64,000 bases of DNA from Pseudopyrenochaeta lycopersici (GCA_003313425.1 NHZP01000007.1:62001-126000); one strand, 5' to 3'; shown: positions 1-11,600, counted from the stretch's first letter. Notes: generated by a model not told the origin, from the sequence alone. Made by a program: numbers and translations.

Positions 1-454
1 CCAGCAGAGCCAGTCCAAGCCGCCACAATAGCTGCCCAGCCCGAATCAGCAACGGCATATACAGCTCTAGTCAGTCTTGTCTCTGAAATATCACCAAAAG
101 CTCCCACACACGACACTTCCCACGTTTTCTTAGAATATAGCTAACTAGAATATCTTACTATAGTTAAAGTATAAGCTCTATTCTAAATGGAATTTAGTAC
201 TATTACTACTTAGCTTAAATAGATTACTATAACTTAAGCTTATAAGCTTTAAGCTAAGCTTTTAGGCTATCTCTAATAGAGCCTTAGTAGCGCGTCTACT
301 TGTTACAAACAGAAGTAGGAAAGGCGGCGGTTATGAGGATAAGGGAGGAGGCACAGACGACCTACGAAGAAACTAAGCCTCTAAACTAACTAATAACGCT
401 AAGGTTACGTAATCCTAGAAAACCTATACTAAGATAGACTTAGTCCTATAGGAT
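1..454. other. Left-edge sequence without identifiable gene
   Basis: Bases 1-120 have normal composition. A plus-strand frame is open from base 1 to a TAA at 142-144 (47 codons, rich in Ala, Ser, Thr and Pro) and could be the tail of a gene starting outside the window, but I do not recognise it. From about 120 to 454 the sequence becomes AT-rich and resembles mutated transposon debris. Confidence 0.3.
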
Positions 455-459
455 AGAGA

Positions 460-709
460 TGTTATGGGCGAAGAGGCCTAGCTAACGAGTGTGCATTTGT
501 CCTATACTACAGAAGGAGAAAGATAGAGAAGAGGTTACAGGCATCCTTAGAGGATATATATATATATTTATATAAGTAAAGAGAAATATACTCCTTTAGC
601 TACTAACTTATATAAGCTAATAAGAAAAAGAGGTAGAAGAGATTAAGGAGTTCCTTCCTCGTGTAATAGTAGTAAAGCCTCTCTTACTTAAAGGGCGCAG
701 GGTATTATA
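460..709 (-). repeat. 3' LTR of Gypsy A2 (250 bp)
   Basis: This is the reverse complement of the A1 LTRs at 3927-4176 and 10404-10653, with the same 250-bp length. It differs from them by many C/T and G/A transitions, so it was hit harder by RIP. Confidence 0.85.
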
Positions 710-2310
710 ATACCCTCCTCTTCTTTAAATAACTATATTATTTCTTTATATATAGTTTAACTTTAACTTTATACTTATATAAGTAGTATTATATTATTAT
801 ACTATAAAAGTAGAGATATTATATATACTTTTTCTTATTTATTTATAAGTAATTTTCCTCTTTTACCTATTATTACTACCTAATAATGTAAAGTAGAAGA
901 GAAGTTAGTTATTTACTCGCTCGTGCGTATATAAAGAGCTTTTCCTCTAACTCTTTCTTCCTCTCTTACTACTTAACTTTAACTTACTTACGTATAACTT
1001 ATCTTCTTATTATTACTAATATACCTCCTAAAGTAGCTTTTTTAGCTAGTTAGCCTAATTATAGGGTATAAGGTCCTAGTAGTTATAGTAGTAGTATAAA
1101 CTATCTTACTTATATAACTACTAGTAATATTATATCTACGCACGCAGCTACTAAAGCTAATATTACTTAAGTTACTTATACTTAGCTTACTTAAATAGCT
1201 TCTAACTAAACTTAACCTACTAGTATTATTATTCCTACTACTTAGGGTAATATATCTCTTCTTCCTATTAACTATATAATTTAGTATATCCTAGATACTC
1301 TAGTTATAGATAAGTTTTACTATCTCTTTATAACTACTTCTATATATCTTATTCCTTTTTACTTTTCTATTTCTAATATTATTTAGCTTAAGCTAGTTTA
1401 TATTACTAAGTTCTTTTTTTATCTTATTAATTAATCTCTATATTATACTTAGTAAGGCTATAGTCTTAATAATTTCTCTCTTATTATTACTTATTATATA
1501 ATTAATACTTAGTAACTTCTCTCTAGTTATTAATCTTACTTTAAAGCCTACCTTATCCATAGCTATAGTTCTCTTAATACTAACTTTTATTCTAATAACT
1601 ATACTAAGGCTATATAAGAGTATTATATATTTATAGCTTTTACTAGGTATATCTTTATTACTAGTAAGTAGAGTAAAGCTTACTCTAATTATATATAGTA
1701 AGATTATAGTATGTCTTATATAGCTAGGCGTACTCTACCTCTCCTACCTTCTAATAGAGTCTCTATTTCTTAGCGTAGTTAAGGTTAGAGTTAAGTCTTT
1801 ACTAAGCCTAAGAAGGATAAACGTTTCTTAGACGTCTTAGGTTAGAAAGCCTTATATAAGGTTAGTTAGCTTATACTAGCTTATTTCTCTAACCTTTTAG
1901 TAGTTTCCTAGATAGTAGCTATATAGGCTATATATAAGTCTTCTATTTCTTATAAGCTTCTATAGTAATAAGATTCTCTTCTAGCTTCTAAGTTAAGTTA
2001 TAGTACTCCTCCTATTTTATATAGAACTTATTATATTAATTTTATAAGCGCTTATCTTAGATATTTTTAATTACCTATTTAAGGTAGTCTTCTTATAAGT
2101 TATTATCTTATATAATAATAGTAGTAAGGTTTAAGTTGTTAGTTTATTATAATAGGAAGGGGTCTTTAGCAGCTAGTCTTAGCTTCTCTATATAGTATAA
2201 TTTAGTTCTCTATAGTATATAAAGCTTAACCTAATAGGAGTCTTATATATAGGCGACTTAGTACTTCTTACTTTTCTAGTTAAGTTTCTTACTTCTGCGT
2301 GTAGTTTATA
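710..2310 (-). mobile_element. 3' internal part of Gypsy A2
   Basis: This is colinear with the reverse complement of A1 from about 10403 back to 8795. It covers the integrase/chromodomain end of pol and the antisense reading frame, which here lies on the plus strand from 1021, where the ATG has become ATA. The alignment by eye shows almost only transitions and no obvious indels in the antisense-frame portion. The match stops abruptly near 2305-2310, where a family-A segment in the opposite orientation begins. Confidence 0.7.
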
Positions 2311-3468
2311 TAACTTAACTTAGAAGCTAGAAGAGAATCTTATTACTATAGAAGCCTATAAGAAATAGAGGACTGTGAAGGAAAAAGGGAGAGCTTGGCA
2401 ACAGTTACCCAGGTGATCTATGAGATGGACCACTGTTTTGTCTAGGAGGCTTTGAGAGCCAGCTATATAAAGGAGAGCTGAGCACGGCCTATTACAGGGG
2501 CCATTATACGGTAGGAGCGTGAGCAGCGTGTACGCGTGCGTGAGCGCGTACGTGCTCGCGCACGTGATCGCGCACGTGAGTCTACCTTCAGGTGTCTCCT
2601 GCGTGAGCTTGCCCATCAGCTTGCACGTGAGCGTGCACGTGAGCGCGCACGTGAGCGCGCCCTTGAATGCACACAGAAGTACGTGTCTCTCCAGGGTAAG
2701 CTCCTACGTCAGCGCGCACGTGAGCCTACCGTACCCCAGGTCACAGCGCGTTGTTTGCAACAAGGACTTATATACAGCCTATATAGCTACTATCTAGAAT
2801 ACTACTAAAAGGTTAGAGAAATAAGCTAGTATAAGCTAACTAACCCTGTACGAGGCCCTTTAACCTAAGACGTCTAAGAAACGTTTATCTTCCTTAGGCT
2901 TAGTAAGGACTTAACTCTAACCTTAACTACGCTAAAGAATAGAGACTCTATTAGAAGGTAGGAGAGGTAGAGTATACTTAGCTATATAAGACGTACTATA
3001 ATCTTACTATACGTAATTAAAGTAAGCTCTACTCTACTTACTAGTAATAAAGATATACCTAGTAAAAGCTATAAATATATAATACTCTTATATAGCTTTA
3101 GTATAGTTATTAGAATAAAAGTTAGTATTAAGAGAACTATAGCTATAGATAAAGTAGGCTTTAAAGTAAGATTAATAACTAGAGAGGAGTTACTAAGTAT
3201 TAATTATATAATAAGTAATAATAAGAGAGAAATTATTAAGACTATAGCCCTACTAAGTCTTATAAAAAGATTAATTAATAAGATAAAAGAAGAATTTAGT
3301 AATATAAACTAGCTTAGGCTAAAAAACATTAGATATAAAAAAGAAAAAAGGAATAAGATATATAAAAGTAGTTATAAAGAGATAGTAAAACTTATCTATA
3401 ACTAGAGTATCTAGGATATACTAGATTACGTAGTTAGTAGGGAGAAGAGACGTATTACCCTAAGTAGT
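2311..3468 (+). mobile_element. Inverted fragment of Gypsy family A
   Basis: After removal of the 389-bp insertion at 2374-2762, this segment is colinear in plus orientation with A1 from about 9113 to 9876 (chromodomain end of pol plus part of the 3' antisense frame). It is therefore an inverted repeat of part of the neighbouring A2 arm at about 1240-2000. It ends exactly where the 5' LTR of element B begins (3469), so B inserted into it. It could be a third copy or the product of an internal rearrangement. Confidence 0.7.
2374..2762. repeat. Solo LTR or small LTR-like insertion with GC-rich tandem repeats
   Basis: A 389-bp insertion starts TGTGAAGG and ends TTTGCAACA. It is flanked by AGGAC on both sides (2369-2373, 2763-2767), and the interrupted family-A sequence resumes directly after it. 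TG..CA ends with a 5-bp duplication are the LTR signature. Positions 2520-2735 hold degenerate tandem copies of a word like GCGCACGTGAGC. The insertion keeps high GC and CpA sites while the surrounding host element is strongly mutated, so it arrived after the RIP episode or escaped it. No internal domain or second LTR is present. No relative occurs elsewhere in this window. Confidence 0.75.
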
Positions 3469-3924
3469 TGTTATAACCCAAGAACATACCAAGGGACAAC
3501 CGCCTTAAGAAGCCCCGCGGCCTAGTACGTGCGCTAGGCATAAGGCTACGTTAAGAAAAGAATACGTAACTTATTATAAGTCTTATAGTCTTAAGAATCT
3601 TATACTCTAATATCTAGTCTCTATATAAGACTCTATAAGAATAGTATAGTCTTATAAGACTCTCTATATATATAAATTATTATAATAAACTCTTATAGCT
3701 TATTATATTTAACTTAATATTATACTCTATAGTATAGTAATAGTAATACTAATTATTCTTAAACCTTTAGTACTCTTTATAAAAGCGCCTTCTTACTATC
3801 TTAGTATTAAACCCCTCTTCTATCTAGTCTCTTACTCTATCCTAGAAAACTAACTTTATAATCTTATTAGTTATTTTTACTAATAGCTTTTAAGATTCTT
3901 TATACTTTAAATATTTTTAAGATA
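3469..3924 (+). repeat. 5' LTR of element B (about 456 bp)
   Basis: It starts TGTTATAACCCAAG and is colinear with 16840-17280. The end is placed at ...AAGATA, which would be a CA end after RIP, because a 14-nt self-priming PBS follows two bases later once A1 is removed. A1 inserted using ATAAG (3922-3926) as its target. Confidence 0.7.
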
Positions 3925-3926
3925 AG

Positions 3927-4176
3927 TGTAATGGGCTGCGCCCTTTAAGCAGGAGAGGCTTCGCTACTATCGCACGGGGAAAGAACTCCTTAATCTCCTC
4001 TGCCCCCTTTTCTTATTAGCTCGTACAAGTTAGCAGCCAGAGGAGCACGTTCCTCTTCACTCGTGCGAACATATATATATATCCTCTAAGGATACCTGTA
4101 ACCTCTTCTCTATCTTTCTCCTTCTGTAGTATAGGACAAATGCACACTCGTTAGTTAGGCCTCTTCGCCCATAACA
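3927..4176 (+). repeat. 5' LTR of element A1
   Basis: 250 bp, TGTAATGGGC...CCATAACA. It contains the 12-nt sequence at 4112-4123 whose reverse complement forms the PBS just downstream; by analogy with self-priming elements, transcription probably starts near 4112. Confidence 0.9.
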
Positions 4177-4177
4177 T

Positions 4178-4189
4178 AAGGAGAAAGAT
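4178..4189 (+). promoter_or_regulatory. Self-priming primer-binding site of A1
   Basis: AAGGAGAAAGAT, one base after the 5' LTR, is the exact reverse complement of 4112-4123 inside the LTR. Tf1-type elements prime minus-strand cDNA from the 5' end of their own RNA through such a site. I saw no match to a typical tRNA 3' end ending in TGG. Confidence 0.7.
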
Positions 4190-4206
4190 TAATAACCTAA
4201 AAAATA

Positions 4207-5540
4207 ATGGACGGACACTAAGGGCCCTTAAACCAACAAGCGTACGAGCTACAACAACAAGAGCACTAGATGCAGATGACAGGAGCCTTAGGACAGCAGC
4301 AACACCAGCTGCACCAGCACGTACCTCAGCAACACCAGTTGCATCAGCACGACCCCCGACAACTACGCAATAACCAACCCTCAGCAGAAGATCTATTAGT
4401 AACAGTCAACTCCTTACGAGACAGCCTTAACGAGTTAGCTAGTCAACAGCAGAGCCAGCCGTACGAGTTATTGCAGAACCAAGTTCAGGAGCTAAAGAAC
4501 TTAGTTGCCGAATTAAGCAGTGCACAGACAGCACGCACGGTCTCTACCCCCTTTTTAACAGAATAGCAAGACTCTCCCGTACAAGAGATTAGGAAACTAA
4601 GACTGCCAAATGTAGAAGTCTTTAAGAAAGGCTCGCACGAGCAATATCTTTAATAGAAAATGAAGGTCTAAGCAAAGCTGTACGGAGACCGTGCAGCCTA
4701 CCCAGACGATGACAGTAGAGTGAATTACGTTATCACTCGTACGACAGGCTAAGCGTTTAACGCCCTTAGCTTATATGTGACAAACCTTATGAATGGGCTA
4801 GCAACGCCATCCCTCCTTAAGCTATAGTCCCACCTTAATAACTTCTTTAAGGACCCTACAGTAAGAGAGAAAGCCCTTAAATACCTCCGTACGACTAAGT
4901 AAGGAAGAACAGAATTTAACCCTTATGTCTAAGCGTTTAACCTTAAGCTCCTTAAAGCTAGGTTAGACAACGTAAGCTACGTTTAGAAGATTAACTATCT
5001 TAAGAGCAGCTTAAACAGTAAGCTGCTAAGGACCTAAGCAGGTTATTAACTACTGTTTAGAGAAACGTACGAAGAGTTCGTATGATAGACTAGGGTAACC
5101 TAGGAAAATTTAAGAGCTGTAGAGAGAATTACTATAAGCAAGAGCTATATAGGCGAAGCGTACAACACGCGGAGCTAACTAATAACCTAAAGAGATAATA
5201 ATAAGATAGACTAGACAACTTCTGTAGGAGCTCACTAGCTCCGTGCAAAACCTAGAAAAGAATTCTAGGGAACACGTAAACAGGTCTAAGAAAGAAAAGA
5301 GAACAGCGCCTGTTTAAGGTGCGGTCTGCACGACTACTAAGTAGCCTAGTGTACGACAAAGTTATCAAACAGCCAAGAAGGCTATCGTACGAGACAGGTT
5401 AATAAACCTGTAAAACCTATAAAGATTGTATCTGCAACTACTAAACAAACAACGGAATCCCTATCCTCCTTAGACGAGGGAAAAGAGTAGCTCTAGTACG
5501 AAGTTATGTGCTAGAGCCCGTATAAGTCCAAAACCCTATA
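4207..5540 (+). pseudogene. gag of element A1, RIP-interrupted
   Basis: The frame begins ATGGACGGACAC at 4207 and carries TAG/TAA stops at positions where Gln or Trp codons are expected. The N-terminus is rich in Gln and His (a CAG/CAA/CAC tract at about 4285-4370), followed by a predicted coiled-coil-like stretch and a capsid-like region. A zinc knuckle of the form CLRCGLHD.....C lies near 5300. The longest uninterrupted piece is 4270-4566 (98 aa). It would have made the structural protein of the virus-like particle. Confidence 0.65.
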
Positions 5541-8500
5541 CGAACAACAAGGTTACTTTTACTATAGCTAGTAACTACAAAACCTATATCTGTAAATGTT
5601 ATTATTAATTCTGTATAACTAGCTACTGCTATAATTAATAACGGTTACTGCACCTACTGTTTATTAAGTAAGAAACTCGTAAGGGACTTAAACTTACTAC
5701 GTATTAAGATCCTCCCTATTGAGATTAAAGGGATAAACGAATAAAAGAGCACAGTATCGTACGTTACTGAATTTTTATTAGACGTAGGAGGAATACAGCA
5801 GCACGCAGCTGCGTACGTTACCCTAACCACTTACTAATACGACATAATCCTTAGGAAGACTTAGTTAGAGAGTATTAAAGGCGTTATCGACGCAGAGAAG
5901 AAACTTCTGTACTTAAAAGTATATAAGGTTACCGTACGCAGTACAGAACACGCTACCCTAGACTTTAGCTGTACCCTAGTATTAGCTGTGGCTTTCTAAT
6001 ACTACGTACGACACTACAGACAAAGCTATAGTAAGACTTAAATCTTTGCTGTAAGCCTAAGGGACATTAAGAAAGCACTACGCCTAAAGGTCTAGAAAAC
6101 ACTGCAGGAAATATGCGACGCTCTGCTAGCTCACGTACAACCTTATCTGAAGATGTTCCTACCTGAGGAAGGAAATAAGCTACCCCTACAGCGAGGCCTA
6201 CAATAAGACCACGTGATAGAGTTAGAAGAGAAGGATGGACAGAAGCCAGAGATACCGTACGGACCTCTCTACGCAATGTTAAGAGATGAACTCTTAGTAC
6301 TAAGGAAGACGCTATTAGACCTCCTAGATAAAGAGTTTATCCGTGCGAGCAGCTTACTAGCGGCCTCACCCGTACTATTCGTACGTAAGCTAGGAGGAGG
6401 ACTACGATTCTGTATAGACTACAGAGCTCTTAACGCCCTGACTAAGAAGGACCGTTACCCACTACCTCTTATACGTGAGACGTTAAACTAAATTGGACGA
6501 GCTAGATGGTATACTAAGCTAGACGTTACTGCAGCATTCTATAAGATAAGGATAAGCAAAGGATTAGAATAGATGACTGCGTTTCGAACACGATTCAGAT
6601 CGTACAAGTAGCTAGTAACGCCCTTTAGCTTAGCAAATGCACTAAGTACCTTCTAGAGGTATATTAACTGGGCCCTACAAGACTTCTTAGACGACTTCGC
6701 CTCTACATACCTAGATAATATCCTTATCTTTACTAAAGGATCCCTCTCTTAGCACTACGCCTACGTACGAAAAGTATTAGATCGCCTATAAGAAGCAGGA
6801 CTACACCTAGAACTAAGTAAATGCGAGTTTAATATTTAGCGTACGAAGTACCTTAGCTTTATCCTAGAAGCACAGAAGGGTATATCTATAGACCCTAAGA
6901 AAGTCTAAGCTATTTAAGAATAGGAGGCCCTAATAACAGTTAAAGGCGTACAAGGATTCCTAGGGTTTACTAACTTCTACAGACGCTTTATCCTAAACTT
7001 CTCCTAACTAGTAGAGCCTCTTATACAGCTAATAAGAAAAGAAGAGAAATTCCTGTAGGACACAGAATAAGAGCAGAGTTTCTAAGCTCTTAAGGATGCA
7101 TTCTTAGCAGACGAAGTCCTTACTGCTTTCTTACCTGAATAACAGACGATAGTAGAATGTGACTCTTTAGGCTTTACTATAGGCGGGGTACTATCACAAG
7201 AAGATAAGCAAGGAACCCTTCGCACGGTAGCTTACCTCTTAAGGAAATTTCTAGCGCACGAGAGTAACTACCTAATTCACGACAAGGAGTTGCTAGCAGT
7301 TATTACATGCCTAAATGAATAGGACGCAGAACTCTATAGCGTATGAGAATTTGAAGTGATTACTGACTACAAGAACCTAGAGTACTTTACAAAGAAGTAA
7401 AAGATAACAGAACGACACGTACGATAGTTAGTCTACTTATTACGGTTTAATAATATGAAGCTGCAGTACCGTCTAGGCAAGGAGAACACCTAAGCGGACG
7501 CACTATCTAGAAGAGACTAGAACCTACTATAAGGAACAGACGACAGCCGCCTAGTAAGCAGAGAGTTTGTTATATTAGTACTAGCCTAACAGCAAGATCT
7601 AACAGTTATAGGGGTCGTACGAACTCCTACGTTAACTCTTAGCAGCTCGATTATAGCTAAGTCCCTACTAAAAGCTCTAATCCTTGAGGACTTAATTACT
7701 GAATACTAGGACGAAGCCGTACGAGACGACTTAACCTATTAGGAAGTCTACGACGCTATAAAGCTAGGTGCTAGGTCGCTACTTAGTATAATGAAGAAAC
7801 TTACTATATTACTAGGAGATTGCACAATTAACTTAGAGAGAAAGCTCTAATGGAGATCTAGGATCTAGGTGCCTGAAAATAAACTCCTTCGTACGGGAAT
7901 TATCTAGCAAGCACATCTAGCTGTGCAAACAGGTTACCTAGGAAGAGAAGAAACGTACTGCACGCTAGCTAGTACCTAGTACTAGCCAGGTATAAGTGAA
8001 AACGTCCGCCGATTTGTACAGAATTGCAGCTTATGTAGATAAAGCACCCCGTAGAGAGATGGTAAGCACGGATACCTACGCCCGTTACTAGTACCTAGTC
8101 GTACGTGGCAAGACTTAACAGTTAACTTTATTACTAGTCTACCACTGTCGTCTAGCTGCACCAACTTAATAGTAGTTAAAGACCGCCTAGGTAAAGGCGT
8201 AATACTAATCCCACTTAAGATAATTGAAGCAGATAATGTAGCCTAGGCATTTGTACGAGAAGTCTTCCGCCACTATAGGCTCCCTAGGTCTATTATATCA
8301 GACAGGGGCACGTAATTTGTAAGCGAACTATAGGGAAAAATCTGCAAACTCTTAGGAGTACAGAGGAACCTGTCAACAGCCTACCACCCACAAACAGATA
8401 GCACTACAGAACGCGCGAATAGTAATATTAAAGTAGTTAGTCGAATCTTTTGTAACTACAACTAGAACAACTGGGCAACGCTATGCCTAATCCTTAAGCT

Positions 8501-9170
8501 AATGCTGAACACTCGTACGAACTCCTCTACAGGCGTCACTCCTTTCTTCCTTCTACACGGCTATCCAAACTCGCCCTTCCTAGAGCTACCTAGGAAATTA
8601 GCCAGCAGCGACCCACTTGACAGAGCAACACCCCCTAGCGAACGAGCAGAAAGCATCGTACGAACGCTAAAACAAGCTACTAACTAGGCTATCTCAGCTA
8701 TAACACACGCTCAACAACAACAGGAAGCACAGGCGAATAAGACACGTCGCCTAGCTCCTAAGTATAAGGTTAGAGACTAGGTATGGTTAGACCTCAGGCA
8801 CGTACGAACCACACGCAGAAGCAAGAAACTCGACTGGAAAAGTAAGAAGTACTAAGTCGCCCGCGTACGAGACCCCTATTAGGTTAAGCTTTATATACTA
8901 TAGAGAACTAAATCGTACTATGTAGAGAAGCTAAGACCAGCTGCTAAAGACCCCTTCCCATCACAACAAACTAACAACTCAAACCCCGCTGCTGTTATTG
9001 TACGAGACGACGACCTACAGGAAGACCACCTTAAATAGGTAATTAAGAACATCCAAGATAAGCGCTTATAAAATTAACATAACGAGTTCTATATAAAATA
9101 GGAGGGGTACCATAACCTAACTTAGGAGCTAGAAGAGAATCTTATTGCTACAGAAGCCTATAAGAAATAG
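5541..9170 (+). pseudogene. pol of element A1 (PR-RT-RH-IN-chromodomain), RIP-interrupted
   Basis: Translated with TAG read through, the plus frame shows a protease-like patch near 5620, with INNG where D(S/T)G is expected. It then shows RT ([19 protein letters not shown] near 6255, a YLDN motif in place of Y-x-DD near 6710), RNase H (DSLGFTIGGVLSQED near 7160, HDKELLAVI near 7280), and an HHCC-type integrase region near 7900-8050. The integrase core has SDRG near 8300 and TAYHPQTDSTTERAN near 8380. A chromodomain runs at about 9040-9170 (YIK.EGYHNLTWELEENL-like). Nearly all stops are TAG and fit RIP of CAG or TGG. The longest open pieces are 6213-6491 and 8502-8687. Confidence 0.8.
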
Positions 9171-9201
9171 AGGACTTATACACAGCCCGTACAGCTACTA
9201 T

Positions 9202-10092
9202 CTAGGAAACTACCAAAAGGTTGGAGAAATAAGCTGGCACAAGCTAACCAACCCCGTACGAGGCCCTCTAACCCAAGACATCTGAGAAACGTTCATCCTC
9301 CTCAGGCTCAGCAAGGACTCGACCCTGACCTCGACCACGCTGAGGAACAGAGACTCCGTTAGAAGGTGGGAGAGGTAGAGCACGCCCAGCCGTACAAGAC
9401 GCACCGTAATCCTGCCACACGCAATTAGAGTAAGCCCCGCTCCACTCGCCAGCAATAGAGACACACCTAGTAAAGGCTGTGAACGTACGACGCTCTTATA
9501 TAGCCTTAGCACAGTTATTAGAATAGAAGTTAGCGTTAAGGGAACTACAGCTATAGATAAGGTAGGCTTTAAGGTAGGATTAACGACTAGAGAGGAGTTA
9601 CTAAGCGTTAATCGTACGACGAGCGATAACAGGAGAGAAATCGTTAAGACTATAGCCCCACTGAGTATTATACAGGGATTAATTAACAGGACGAAGGAAG
9701 AATTCAGCGATGCGAACTAGCTTAGGCTAAATAACGTTAAACATAGAAAAGAAAAGAGGAATAAGACGTACAGAAGCAGTCGCAAAGAGACAGTAAAATT
9801 CGTCCGTAACTAGAGTATCTAGGATATACTAGATCACGTAGTTAGCAGGGAGAAGAGACGCATTACCCTGAGCAGCAGGAATAACGATACTAGCAGGTTA
9901 AGTTTGGTTAGGAGCGGTTCGAGTAAGCTAAGCGTGAGCAACCTGAGTAATGTCAGCCCTAGCAGCCGCGTGCGTAGACATAATGTTGCCAGCAGTCGTA
10001 CGAGCAAGATAGTTTACACTACCGCTATGACCACTAGGACCCCACACACCGCAATTAGGCTAACCAGCTAAGGGAGCTGCTTTAGGAGGCAT
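9202..10092 (-). pseudogene. Antisense reading frame in the 3' region of element A1
   Basis: On the minus strand a frame starts with ATG (MPPKAAPLAG...) at 10092 and runs about 297 codons to a TAG at 9202-9204. It is broken only by TAG and TAA codons, each explicable by CpA to TpA change of CAG, TGG or CAA. Mid-protein patches include LPANYVI, YILDTLVTDEFY and NTQWGYSLNDF, and the C-terminal part is Arg/Gly/Pro-rich (PQRGRGQGRV). The A2 copy (plus strand from 1021) keeps the same frame without visible indels. It is convergent with pol. I do not recognise the protein. The plus strand is also fairly open over 9170-9440, so the C-terminal end is uncertain. Confidence 0.45.
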
Positions 10093-10403
10093 GTTAGCAA
10101 TAATAGGAAGACGAGTCGTACGTAAGTAAGTTAAAGTTAAGCAGTAAAAGAGGAAGAAAGAGTTAGAGGAAAAGCTCTTTATATGCGCACGAGCGAGCAA
10201 ACGACTAACCTCTCTTCTACTTTACGTTATTAGGTAACAACAACAGGTAAAGGAGGAAAATTGCTTGCAAACGAACAAGAAAAAGTACACGCAACATCTC
10301 TACTTTTGCAGCACGACAACATAACGCTACCTATATAAGTATAAAGTTAAGGTTAAACTACGTACGAAGAAGCAATATAGTTATTTAAGGAGGAGGAGGG
10401 TAT

Positions 10404-10653
10404 TATAATGGGCTGCGCCCTTTAAGCAGGAGAGGCTTCGCTACTATCGCACGGGGAAAGAACTCCTTAATCTCCTCTGCCCCCTTTTCTTATTAGCTCG
10501 TACAAGTTAGCAGCTAGAGGAGCACGTTCCTCTTCACTCGTGCGAACATATATATATATCCTCTAAGGATACCTGTAACCTCTTCTCTATCTTTCTCCTT
10601 CTGTAGTATAGGACAAATGCACACTCGTTAGTTAGGCCTCTTCGCCTATAACA
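10404..10653 (+). repeat. 3' LTR of element A1
   Basis: It matches the 5' LTR over all 250 bp except three CpA/TpG to TpA changes: the second base (TG to TA), GCCA to GCTA, and CCCATA to CCTATA. A purine-rich tract (AAGGAGGAGGAGGG) lies just upstream at about 10387-10400, where the polypurine tract is expected. Confidence 0.9.
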
Positions 10654-10658
10654 ATAAG

Positions 10659-10672
10659 TAATACTAAGATAG
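10659..10672 (+). promoter_or_regulatory. Self-priming primer-binding site of element B
   Basis: TAATACTAAGATAG is the exact reverse complement of 3796-3809 inside LTR B. In the uninterrupted element it would sit about two bases after the LTR end. This 14-nt match survives despite RIP. Confidence 0.65.
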
Positions 10673-10699
10673 ATAATATAAACTATTATACTACTAGGC

Positions 10700-11600
10700 T
10701 AGGTAACACTATTACTAAACTAGATCTCTTCTATAGTAATTACTTTAAGCTTAAAAAATAGTTACTTTAGTTTAACTTCTTCTTTAAGTTTAATATAACT
10801 ACTATAGATAATAATAATTAAGTAGTACTTATATCTAGCTATATAAGAGGTAAAGCTGCTAAATAGGTAAAGCCTTACCTAGTTAAGTATATAAGTAAAA
10901 GTAAAAAACCTTAAGAACTAATTATTATATTTAAAAATATAGAAAGATTTAAAGTATATATATAGTAAGCGTTTAAACTCCTAAATAAAGTAACTATTAT
11001 AGAATATAACGTTTAAAATATATAATAAACTAAGTCTATAGCTAACTATACTAATAAATTTCTAAGTTATACTAGATAAACTAGCTAGAATAATAATACT
11101 CTAAAAACTATATATAAATAGGGCCTAAAAGTAGATATTTAGATAAAGCTTATATATATAGGTATAAAGATTATAATACTAGATAACCTAATTAATAAGA
11201 CTATCTAACTAAATATAGAGCTCTATAAGCTTTACGTATAACTTATAAGATAATAACTTAGACTAATAAAAGAAGATAAAAAACTATAAAAGGATTATTA
11301 TAATAAGTCTAATAGTAGTTACTTATACTACTAATAGTAGCTTTAAGAAGTCCTAGAATACTATATATCTAGAGAATCTAAAGTAATATATCTAGATAAC
11401 CTTAATAGAGGAAAGTTAAGTAAAGAAAGAAAGAAGAAAGAAATAACTTAATTTAACTATAATAAGAAAGGCTATATAGCTAAAGACTATAAGAAGAAAA
11501 ATAAAGTAACTCTCTAGATTAATATAATAGTTATAAAAAAAAATAGTAATAATAGAATATAAGAAGTTATTATAACTTAAGAGGAAGAAGCTTAAGATAT
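10700..11600 (+). pseudogene. gag of element B, RIP-mutated
   Basis: The plus-strand translation is broken but shows a Gypsy capsid-like pattern. A zinc-knuckle relic lies near 11450-11500, reading YNYNKKGYIAKDYKK-like, where CCHC residues appear as Tyr through TGT to TAT and CAT to TAT changes. No open frame remains. Confidence 0.6.

Larger units (their letters stand above)
3927..10653 (+). mobile_element. Gypsy chromovirus-like element A1 (complete, RIP-damaged)
   Basis: A 6727-bp element has 250-bp LTRs (3927-4176 and 10404-10653) and ATAAG target duplications at 3922-3926 and 10654-10658. The order is LTR, self-priming PBS, gag, pol (protease-RT-RNase H-integrase-chromodomain), a ~1.2-kb 3' region with an antisense frame, a purine-rich tract and LTR. 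The LTRs differ by eye at three positions, and all three are CpA/TpG to TpA changes in the 3' copy. Damage is milder than in element B. The pol protein closely resembles that of the intact element C in this window. Confidence 0.9.

Noticed and set aside
2519..2808. Overlapping plus-strand frames of 90-92 codons, one very Arg/Glu-rich
   Set aside because: They arise from the tandem GCGCACGTGAGC-like repeats in the solo LTR and run out into the host transposon; composition artefacts.
9210..9512. 100-codon hydrophobic minus-strand frame in element A1
   Set aside because: It is in a different frame from the longer antisense frame starting at 10092, has no continuity upstream, and reflects the complement of an Arg/Pro-rich stretch.
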